Assembly: GCA_016125255.1 (NCBI GenBank) | Contig: WGMD01000011.1 | Span: 1 to 64,000, forward strand | Direction: 5' to 3' | Source of the DNA: Planctomycetota bacterium | GTDB taxonomy: Bacteria; Planctomycetota; Phycisphaerae; Phycisphaerales; Zrk34 | DNA length: 64,000 nt | Made by a program: the position numbers and the translations under genes | Notes under the pieces: model-generated | The model's input: only the letters and a program-made list of their open reading frames with translations | Databases searched by the model: none | What the model was told of the DNA's origin: nothing | Shown: piece after piece, positions 1-6,241 of the stretch | How the letters are laid out: every line of letters begins with the position of its first letter | Numbering within the stretch: position 1 is the stretch's first letter

Positions 1-1
1 C

Positions 2-133
2 AAGATGACGAGCTTCGACCGTCAACAGATCGATGCGATCCGAAAGGAACTGAATCAGACCTTCAACACCCAACACCAACCCGCCGTCCAGACACCCGCC
101 CCTTCACGAATTTACAGCACGACAGGGACTTGA
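2..133 (+). CDS. C-terminal fragment of an unidentified protein
   Basis: This frame is open from the left edge to TGA at 131-133 and gives 43 residues; the 5' end lies outside the window. G or C dominates the third codon positions, as in the genes downstream. No domain is recognisable. A second frame (1-264) is also open, but its codons are AT-rich at the third position, so it is less likely. The fragment would be the gene just upstream of the phage late operon. Confidence 0.35.
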   Translation, partial: KMTSFDRQQIDAIRKELNQTFNTQHQPAVQTPAPSRIYSTTGT

Positions 134-282
134 CCGCGGAATTTCGGGAGGTCACCAATCGTTGGTCTCAAATTGCATTGGCATATAATATTTTCTATAA
201 AAATCCCGAGATTTTTGACAATTGGTGCCGTGATCATTGTCCCGGATTAGAGCCTCCAGAATGAACGAAATAGAAAAGTGAA

Positions 283-309
283 TTGACATCGGCCGACGCG
301 GCCGATACT
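283..309 (+). promoter_or_regulatory. Promoter with palindromic operator in the spacer
   Basis: A perfect -35 TTGACA (283-288) is followed by a -10-like GATACT (304-309) with a 15-bp spacer, or ATACTG with 16 bp. The spacer is filled by a perfect 7-bp inverted repeat, ATCGGCC/GGCCGAT (288-294 and 300-306, 5-bp loop). An operator lying between -35 and -10 is a classic place for a repressor, and it heads the phage late operon. The surrounding 134-300 stretch is AT-rich and holds no convincing gene. Confidence 0.55.
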
Positions 310-315
310 GTTCTC

Positions 316-446
316 CAGATCGCAGGGGCGCGTGGTGGCGCCTGACTGCGGCCCGCGAAAGCGGGTGCCAAGGCTGGTTGGAAATTAAAAGACTATCAAG
401 GCCGCCGAACGTTTCATCGCGAATGGAACGTTCGGCGGCCTTTTGC
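316..446 (+). ncRNA. Candidate short structured transcript or leader RNA
   Basis: About 130 nt lie between the promoter at 283-309 and a strong terminator-type hairpin at 400-444. The stretch contains a GNRA-type hairpin (CCCGC-GAAA-GCGGG near 352-365) and other GC-rich pairing segments. It could be a small RNA or an attenuated leader for the late operon. I could not match it to a riboswitch family that I know. This is inference from structure only. Confidence 0.3.
400..446 (+). terminator. Strong intrinsic terminator or attenuator hairpin
   Basis: A perfect 14-bp stem (GGCCGCCGAACGTT at 400-413 pairing with 427-440) with a 13-nt loop is followed by TTTTGCTTT. It lies between the promoter at 283-309 and the first late gene at 481. 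It would therefore stop or attenuate transcription unless an antitermination mechanism acts. Confidence 0.7.
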
Positions 447-480
447 TTTGGCAGGGCCGCCGTGACTCAAGGAGCCACGG

Positions 481-762
481 ATGGCCCTCTCGGACACGGA
501 TGTTTCAGGGATCGTCTTCCGCATCCTCGCCGACTACGGCGGGCACAACTTCGACGTTGACGAGCTGCGCTCCAACGCGGCTTCCGTTTACCTTTCCGCC
601 GATCTCAGTTTCGATTCGCTCGATCACGTCGAGTGCGTCATCGACCTCGAAGATGCGCTCGGCGTCGTGATCGACGACGACGCATGGGCCGGCGTCGAAA
701 CCGTCGCCGAAGTGATCGAACTCTGCCAGCGGCTCGTGCGCGAGCACGGAGGTGCCGCGTGA
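481..762 (+). CDS. Acyl carrier protein-like protein in the phage operon
   Basis: This 93-residue protein has the acyl carrier protein pattern. The core LSFDSLDHVE carries the phosphopantetheine-accepting serine (Ser46 in DSLD), followed by an acidic helix (VIDLEDALG) and a DDDAW...TVAEVIEL ending like the ACP helix III/IV region. Length fits a free ACP, and AAGGAG sits six bases before the ATG. It is the first gene of the phage late operon, and its stop overlaps the GTG of the glycosidase gene by four bases. ACPs carry acyl chains on 4'-phosphopantetheine. No acyltransferase or synthase is nearby, so its partner must be a host enzyme or lie upstream. The fold call is fairly secure; the role in a phage is unknown. 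Confidence 0.75.
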   Translation: MALSDTDVSGIVFRILADYGGHNFDVDELRSNAASVYLSADLSFDSLDHVECVIDLEDALGVVIDDDAWAGVETVAEVIELCQRLVREHGGAA

Positions 763-1859
763 ACGAGTGGCAGGATTGGCGCAACATGGTGCTCTGGATC
801 GTGTGCATGCTCGTCGCATGCCTGGCGATGATCCTCTGGGTCGCGGCGCTCGATGCGATGCTCTCTGGCTGCTCGCACGTCGATCGCGCCAAGCCGCGCA
901 CGATGCCGACGGAGATCGCGACGCCGATCGAAATCGCGCCCGTCGTGCCGTCGCTTCCCGCCTTGCCCGCGCTCTATGACGCGATGCTGTTCGCGGACAA
1001 GCCGACCACGGCCGAGCTCGGCATGCGGCCGATTCGGATGGTGTACAAATCCGAACTCTGGCCGGCGGGCTCCGACGATTCGCAGGCCGACGAAACGCGC
1101 GTCAAGGCGATCGCGGCGAAGGTCGCGCCCGGTGCGGTGCTGTGTTTCGACATCGAGCACTGGCCCGTCGACGATGCGAACATCGAGGCGACGATCGACA
1201 AGCTCATCGCGGTCGCCGACTGGGCGCACGCTGCGGCGCCGACGGCGAAGGTCGGCTTCTACGCGATCATGCCGATCCGCGACTACTGGACGCCCGTTCA
1301 GGCGAAGCCCGACCAGCTCGCCAAGTGGCACGCCCGCAACGCGAAGTTCGCGCGACTCGCCGAGCACGTCGATGTGATCTTCCCCTCGCTCTACACGTTC
1401 TACGACAAGCCCGATGCATGGGTGATCTACGCGCGGGCGAACATCGCCGAGGCCGCGCGGTTCGGCAAGCCGGTCATCGCGTTCCTCTGGCCGCAGTACC
1501 ACGACTCGAATGCCGCGCTGCATCACACGCTGATCGACGGAGCGTTCTGGCAGACGCAACTCGACACGACGATCGACGCGGGCGTCGCCGGCGTCGGCAT
1601 CTGGGGCGGCGTGCTGCCCAAGGGCGGGCGTCTGACATGGGACGCGCAGTCGCCTTGGTGGCGCGCGACGATCGAGACGTTTCATCTGCCGACCACATCT
1701 TTCGTACCGCTGCCGTCCGGTCGCCTCACCGGCGGCAGCATTCACACGGCGCCGATCGCTGCGTACCAGGCCCACGTAAACAGGGCCGCCGAATGTGGCA
1801 CCAAATCGCAGTCTTCCCGCCGTTTTTACTTTGCCGCCAACAGTGAGGTGTTGCCATGA
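759..1859 (+). CDS. Membrane-anchored hyaluronidase-like glycosidase, possible phage lysin
   Basis: The GTG at 759 overlaps the ACP stop (GTGA), giving 366 residues. Residues about 8-35 form one hydrophobic segment followed by LSGC, so the protein is either anchored by a signal-anchor helix or lipidated. The rest resembles a TIM-barrel glycosidase. CFDIEHWP near residue 130 puts D-x-E at a strand end, IFPSLYTFYD follows, and GVGIWGGV lies near the C-terminus. This is the order of landmarks in GH56 hyaluronidases (catalytic D-x-E, YPS-x-Y and IWG strands). The position just before holin-like genes suggests a lytic role, as Mu gp22 has, but no muramidase or amidase motif is visible. It could instead degrade host polysaccharide. 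Confidence 0.5.
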   Translation: MNEWQDWRNMVLWIVCMLVACLAMILWVAALDAMLSGCSHVDRAKPRTMPTEIATPIEIAPVVPSLPALPALYDAMLFADKPTTAELGMRPIRMVYKSELWPAGSDDSQADETRVKAIAAKVAPGAVLCFDIEHWPVDDANIEATIDKLIAVADWAHAAAPTAKVGFYAIMPIRDYWTPVQAKPDQLAKWHARNAKFARLAEHVDVIFPSLYTFYDKPDAWVIYARANIAEAARFGKPVIAFLWPQYHDSNAALHHTLIDGAFWQTQLDTTIDAGVAGVGIWGGVLPKGGRLTWDAQSPWWRATIETFHLPTTSFVPLPSGRLTGGSIHTAPIAAYQAHVNRAAECGTKSQSSRRFYFAANSEVLP

Positions 1860-2041
1860 AGCGCCGTCGTGAAGTGATCGACCCGGTCACGCGAGAAATC
1901 AATCGTCGCGAATCCGCGATGCGACGGCTGGAATCCAAGATCACCGAATTGAACCTCGCGCACTACAAGGAAGTGCTAGCGATCCGAACCAAGATCGAAT
2001 TGCATCGCACGATCGTGAACACCCTGAAAGGCAAGTCATGA
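1856..2041 (+). CDS. Small charged coiled-coil phage protein
   Basis: This 61-residue protein is very rich in Arg, Lys and Glu with heptad-like leucine spacing (RRLESKITELNL...KEVLAIRTKI), so it is probably a single coiled coil. It has no signal peptide or membrane segment. It overlaps the preceding stop and the following start by four bases each, which indicates translational coupling within the lysis-type block. The function is unknown. Confidence 0.6.
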   Translation: MKRRREVIDPVTREINRRESAMRRLESKITELNLAHYKEVLAIRTKIELHRTIVNTLKGKS

Positions 2042-2250
2042 ACGACACCAAACCCTTCTACACGTCACACACATTCTGGGCCGCCGTCGGCGTCGCCGCC
2101 GTGGCGATCGCCCGCTACTTCGGCTACTCGCTCAGCGAATCCGACTCGATGGAAGCCAGCGGCCACGTCGAGGCGATCGTGCTCGGCCTGCTGTCGCTCT
2201 GGACGATCATCGGCCGCGTGAAGGCGAGCAAAAAGATCACGCTCAAGTGA
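2038..2250 (+). CDS. Small membrane protein, holin candidate
   Basis: This 70-residue protein has two likely membrane segments: residues about 12-30 (FWAAVGVAAVAIARYFGY) and 44-60 (AIVLGLLSLWTIIGRV). A short acidic loop separates them and the tail is basic (KASKKITLK). Two helices, a charged C-terminus and a place between the glycosidase and the packaging genes fit a class II holin. Holins have little sequence conservation, so the call rests on topology and context. Confidence 0.5.
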   Translation: MNDTKPFYTSHTFWAAVGVAAVAIARYFGYSLSESDSMEASGHVEAIVLGLLSLWTIIGRVKASKKITLK

Positions 2251-2294
2251 ACCCCTCAACCGGGCAATAACGCCCATTCGAAAGGACTTCGAAC

Positions 2295-2840
2295 ATGCTT
2301 CGCAAACCGTGCTTCCAATCCCGTGCCTTCCTCGCGATCGTCGCCATGATGGCGGTGTGCCTTCCGCTCTCCGGCTGCACCAGCGCCGCCGAAGATCGCG
2401 GCTCGTGGGGCGACCAGCGTCAGCAGTCGCCGATCACCATCGGCATCAACAACGGCACCGCCACGCAGACGCCCGATCAGTCGATCGACGCGCAGACCGC
2501 CAATGTCGCGGCCGAGGCGATTGATGCGAAGATCGAAGCGCTCAGTACCGCGCTGAAGTCCGCCAGCGATGCCGGCGACGCCGCCCAGGTGAAGACGCTC
2601 ACCGCCGAGATCGCCAAGCTGCAGCAGGCGAAGACGATCGTCGCCTCCGGCGGCCAGGTGTTTTTCGTCGGCGGGAACCTGAGTCTTTCGATCGCCGCGA
2701 CGGGCAGTTCCTCCGCCGCCTCGCCCGGCCAATCGACGCAGACGCCGACCGGCCCGCAGACGCCGATCTCGATCCCCATCAATCTCACCCCCGGCGCGGG
2801 CTCGAACCTTTCCGTCGGCACGCCGACGGCTTCGCAATGA
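2295..2840 (+). CDS. Phage-encoded lipoprotein of unknown function
   Basis: The 181-residue product starts with a lipoprotein signal peptide: a basic N-terminus, a hydrophobic core and the lipobox LSGC at about residues 26-29. The mature part is Ala/Ser/Thr/Gln-rich with a helical middle (AKIEALSTALKSASDAGDA...AEIAKLQQAK) and a low-complexity Pro/Thr tail. A lipoprotein in the lysis block could be an outer-membrane spanin subunit or a superinfection-exclusion protein. Neither is supported by a specific motif. Confidence 0.6.
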   Translation: MLRKPCFQSRAFLAIVAMMAVCLPLSGCTSAAEDRGSWGDQRQQSPITIGINNGTATQTPDQSIDAQTANVAAEAIDAKIEALSTALKSASDAGDAAQVKTLTAEIAKLQQAKTIVASGGQVFFVGGNLSLSIAATGSSSAASPGQSTQTPTGPQTPISIPINLTPGAGSNLSVGTPTASQ

Positions 2841-2928
2841 CACCTTCACCGGGCCGGGCTTGCCTGGCCGATCCACCCATCCTCGCCGGCAGAAATGCCC
2901 GCGGGGATTTTCAAACCCGGAGGCCACG

Positions 2929-3348
2929 ATGCCTGACGAACACACGCAGATCGAGCAGCTCACCAGCGAGACGCGCAAGGCGCACGAAGAGATGCGTCAT
3001 GACATTCGCGATCTGACGCGGCAGGTCACGGAGTACACCACCGTCACGCGCCGCCACATCGCCGAAGCGGAGAAGCTCGACCGCAAAGTCGATCGCATGC
3101 TCGAAGACCATGAAGGTCGGCTCAAGTCGCTGGAGGTTTGGCGCGGTGGTGTGGACCGCAGCCTGCCGACCAAGCTCATCGACGGCGCCCAGATCGAGGC
3201 GGACATCGATCGGCTGGACGCCGACGTGGTGGCGATCAAGACCACGCTCGCGAAGTACGGCGGGATCGCACTGGCCATCTGGACCGTCGCGCAGTTCGTG
3301 GCTGCCCCGGCGATGCAGGCCCTTTGGAAAGTGGCATTCGGAGGTTGA
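2929..3348 (+). CDS. Coiled-coil protein with C-terminal membrane helix (Mu DUF2730-like position)
   Basis: I chose ATG 2929 because the preceding GGAGG is well placed; an earlier in-frame codon at 2860 lacks one. The 139 residues form a long amphipathic coiled coil (about 1-105) and end in one hydrophobic helix (YGGIALAIWTVAQFVAAPAM, about 108-127). Mu-like phages carry a coiled-coil/TM protein of the DUF2730 type just before the small terminase, and this gene sits in the same place. Role unknown; it could also be an inner-membrane spanin. Confidence 0.5.
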   Translation: MPDEHTQIEQLTSETRKAHEEMRHDIRDLTRQVTEYTTVTRRHIAEAEKLDRKVDRMLEDHEGRLKSLEVWRGGVDRSLPTKLIDGAQIEADIDRLDADVVAIKTTLAKYGGIALAIWTVAQFVAAPAMQALWKVAFGG

Positions 3349-3350
3349 AC

Positions 3351-3575
3351 ATGCCGGACCTGAAACGCCTCGGTGCGATCTCGCACCTGGAATCTGAAAT
3401 CGAGCGGATCGAGACCGAGCTCAAGAGTCTCTCGGAGAGCATGGGCGACAAGCTGCTCGCGCTCAGATCGCACTTGGACACCGACGGCAAGGGCGTGGTG
3501 TTCCTGGCCAATCGTTACTACGAGCTGCAGCGTCAGGGCATTGAGATGCGGGCGCGTCTGGAGGAACTGCGTTGA
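3351..3575 (+). CDS. Small coiled-coil phage protein
   Basis: ATG 3351 follows the previous stop by two bases and gives 74 residues. Heptad patterns are clear at both ends (LESEIERIETELKSLSESM and YELQRQGIEMRARLEELR). There is no signal or membrane segment. The stop overlaps the small terminase start by four bases. In Mu-like late operons a similar small gene precedes the DUF3486 gene. No biochemical role is known to me. Confidence 0.55.
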   Translation: MPDLKRLGAISHLESEIERIETELKSLSESMGDKLLALRSHLDTDGKGVVFLANRYYELQRQGIEMRARLEELR

Positions 3576-4276
3576 CCGACGCGATCGCGCATACCGGAAT
3601 GCCGAGTCGGCCCGAGCTGGTGGCGATGGCGATCGGTCGCCTCGACACCGCGGGCATTCGCTCGCAAATGCTGGAGCTCGACGGCGCCACGCTGCGCGAT
3701 CTGTGCATTCGCCTCGTCGACCGCGCCGTGTCGGTGGCGATGGCGCACGACTGGCTCAACAAGGAGCTCGGCGGCGATGAGGAGAATCAGGTCGTCGACG
3801 ACAACGCGGTTTACCGATTTTCAAAACACTTCCGCCGGCTCTACGACCAGGTGCGGTCCGAGGTCGCTCGATCCGTGATGCGATCGAAGGTGCTCGGCGC
3901 CGACGATGCGACGATTCGCAACATGACGCGAGCCGCGCAGCACATGCTCATCGAAGCGGCGACCGAGCGCATGCTCGACCGCGACGTGGAAGAGATCGAT
4001 CCGAAGGAACTCAACACGCTCGCCCTCGTCGTGCGTCGCGCCCAGGCGACGCAGGTGGCGCAGGACGCCTTGGAGATTTCAAAGCGCGAAGCGGAACAGC
4101 GAGCGGAGAAGCTCGCGACGGAGATCGAGCGGCTCAAGCTCGATCTGGATCAGCGTCGCCGGGCGATCGAGTCGGCGAAGAAGATCGTCGAGACGAAGGC
4201 CGACGCTACCGACGGCCGCATGACCAAGGCCGACATTCTCGACGTGCTCGATAAAGCGATGAAGGGGGAAATGTGA
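3572..4276 (+). CDS. DUF3486-like protein, probable Mu-type small terminase subunit
   Basis: The 234 residues start with MPSRPELVAMAIGRLD-type helices resembling the N-terminus of Mu gp27/DUF3486 proteins, which choose DNA for packaging. The C-terminal half is a long coiled coil rich in Glu/Arg/Lys (ISKREAEQRAEKLATEIERLK) ending in ADILDVLDKAM. It overlaps the downstream large-terminase start by four bases, the usual partner arrangement. The identification combines length, helix pattern and gene order; no single diagnostic motif proves it. Confidence 0.6.
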   Translation: MTDAIAHTGMPSRPELVAMAIGRLDTAGIRSQMLELDGATLRDLCIRLVDRAVSVAMAHDWLNKELGGDEENQVVDDNAVYRFSKHFRRLYDQVRSEVARSVMRSKVLGADDATIRNMTRAAQHMLIEAATERMLDRDVEEIDPKELNTLALVVRRAQATQVAQDALEISKREAEQRAEKLATEIERLKLDLDQRRRAIESAKKIVETKADATDGRMTKADILDVLDKAMKGEM

Positions 4277-5592
4277 TCGACACCGGGCCGGACATTCTCA
4301 CTTCGCCGAAGACCCGAGCCGGGCGCATTCTGCTTCCCTACCAGGAAGCATGGCGCCGCGATCGGTCGCCCGCGAAGATCTGGCCCAAGTCGCGACGTAT
4401 TGGCGCGACCTACGTTGAAGCCGCCGATGTGTCGATGACGCGCAGCTTGCCCGCGGGTCATCTGGGGGCGCGGCATGAAGACTACTGGTTCGCTTCCGCA
4501 GACGAATCCGCCGCCTACGAGTTCGCCGAGTATTGCCGCTTTTGGGCGAAGGTGATCAACAGCGTTGTCGATTACTTCCGATTCGATACGTCGGATTCGA
4601 ACACCGGCTCGGCCTATTGCGTTCGCTATGAATGCGGCAAGCGCATGGTGGCGATGCCCGCCAATCCGAAGCGTTTCCGATCCAAGGGCGGCGATGTCGG
4701 TCTCGACGAATTCGATTACCACGATGATCCTGGGCTGATGTGGGACGCGGCATCGCCGACGACCACATGGGGCGGATGGATCAGAGTGCTGTCAACCTAT
4801 AACGGCGAAGGCCGGTTGTTTCATCAGCTCGTCAAGAAGTCGGTGCCTTACGACGGTCGCTCACTCGGCTCATCCGACTATCGATTCTCGCGCCACTTCG
4901 TCAGCATTCTCGACGCGGTCGACCAGGGACTGGTCGAGCGCATCAACGAGATGAAGGGGACGAGCTTCACGCGCGAGCAGTTCATCAAAAGCTGTCGGGA
5001 TCGATGCCGCAACGAGGATCAGTGGAAGCAGGAGTACCTCGGCATTCCGGCGATGGATTCTTCGGCATGGCTGATGTCACCGGCGAGCAGACTGGCACGG
5101 CCGCGATCAGCTTTGGCGAGCAGCTCAAGGAGTTCTTCGCCTCGCGCGGCAGTCCGCTTGCGGGCGCCCAGGCGATCGCGGCCTTGCAGCGCAATCCCGC
5201 CCTGGCGAATCAGTTTTTGGCGGGCGCGACATTCGAGAAAAAGAGCCTCGCCTCGATCCGCGAACTGCTGCTCAACAGGAACTCAGGCACGGCGTCCTAT
5301 TTCGCACAGAATCTCGCCAAGTTCGGCAACGCCGATTCATTGCGAGCTCAGGCGGCGGATCAACTTCGGCAGCTTGGCTCTGGCGCCGTCGAGCAGAACG
5401 CGGCCGTCAATCGCGCCTTCGCCGCCACACAAGAGCAGCTCGCGAACGAGGACCTGCCTGGCGGTCAGGGCGGCGCCATCCGCGATCAACTCGTGGCCGC
5501 CTTGCAGCAGGCAGGCCAGGGAGCATTTGCATCGCAGATTTCCAAACTTCAATTCGAGTTTGGCACAGGAGTCGGTCGTCGGAATGCTTTGA
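4273..5592 (+). pseudogene. Mu gp28-like large terminase, truncated at about residue 265
   Basis: The first ~265 residues read like a Mu-family large terminase ATPase: LLPYQEAWRRD near residue 20, then WPKSRRIGATYVEA, where a Walker-A-like deviant motif is expected. VGLDEFDYHDD near residue 145 is the Walker B/hinge region, and QEYLGIPAMDSSAWL closes the ATPase part. After SSAWL the frame reads out of register through an unrelated gene starting at 5067 and gives an Arg/Ser-rich nonsense tail to 5592. The nuclease domain and all downstream head genes are missing. The protein cannot package DNA. The coding start at 4273 overlaps the small terminase. Confidence 0.75.
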
Positions 5593-5834
5593 ACAAGGCG
5601 GTCGAACTCATCGAAGCCCGTCGCCAGCAATTGCTTTATCCAACTGAATATGTCGATTTCGGCGAAGCGGGCGGGGCGACTGTTCCCCGCAATCCCACCC
5701 CGCTCGAAACTAAGCAGGCCGCGAGTCTCGGACGGCTCGAAATCAACATCACCAACATCGCCAACCAGAACAACCTCAATAACGACGGCACGAGTCGCAC
5801 GACCGAGCTCATTGGAAGGGATGACCTGCCATGA
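5067..5834 (+). CDS. Probable C-terminal remnant of a tail or tape-measure protein
   Basis: ATG 5067 gives 255 residues of helical, Ala/Gln/Leu-rich sequence (AGAQAIAALQRNP, RAQAADQLRQLG) ending with a coiled segment and an Asn-rich stretch. This resembles the C-terminal end of a tape-measure protein, the gene normally placed before the distal-tail and hub genes that follow. No ribosome-binding site precedes the ATG, which lies inside the terminase reading frame. I therefore read it as the surviving 3' part of a longer gene exposed by a deletion. It could also be a complete small tail gene. Confidence 0.45.
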   Translation: MADVTGEQTGTAAISFGEQLKEFFASRGSPLAGAQAIAALQRNPALANQFLAGATFEKKSLASIRELLLNRNSGTASYFAQNLAKFGNADSLRAQAADQLRQLGSGAVEQNAAVNRAFAATQEQLANEDLPGGQGGAIRDQLVAALQQAGQGAFASQISKLQFEFGTGVGRRNALNKAVELIEARRQQLLYPTEYVDFGEAGGATVPRNPTPLETKQAASLGRLEINITNIANQNNLNNDGTSRTTELIGRDDLP

Positions 5835-6241
5835 GCTACACGATCGACGGAGTCGCCGTGAACAGCCGCACCGATTGGCAGCACACGCCGCTGCCCGGTC
5901 CGGCTCAGAACCGCCGCGAAGACGGCTTCCCCGGCATTGCCGAACGCATCGTCTTCACCGGCCCGGCGATGCCGCCGGATTTGGTCGTGATGGGTTACCT
6001 GGAGGGCTCGTCGACGACGGCGGAACTCGCGAATCAGTCGCTCATCGGACAGGTGCTCACGCACGCGAACCTGCGCGGCAGCAGCTCGACGCACAGCGTC
6101 GCCATTCACGGCTACACATTCGCGAACTGCGAACTCGCGAGCTTCGAAGTGATCGGCCCGGTGGAGACGGTCGATCCGGCCGCCGGCACGATCAAGGTCC
6201 AGCGACTCGCTCGGTGGTCATGGAGGCAGCTGAAGCGCTGA
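5831..6241 (+). CDS. Phage tail protein, unknown family
   Basis: The 136-residue product has beta-rich alternating sequence (FTGPAMPPDLVVMGYL, HGYTFANCELASFEVIGPVETV) and no signal peptide. It overlaps both neighbours by four and one bases, between the tape-measure-like fragment and the 745-residue hub-like protein. That is where distal-tail or baseplate-adaptor genes lie. No motif allows a firmer assignment. Confidence 0.5.
   Translation: MSYTIDGVAVNSRTDWQHTPLPGPAQNRREDGFPGIAERIVFTGPAMPPDLVVMGYLEGSSTTAELANQSLIGQVLTHANLRGSSSTHSVAIHGYTFANCELASFEVIGPVETVDPAAGTIKVQRLARWSWRQLKR

Noticed and set aside
1-264. Alternative open frame at the left edge
   Set aside because: Third codon positions are AT-rich, unlike all neighbours, and the overlapping frame ending at 133 has the better coding pattern.
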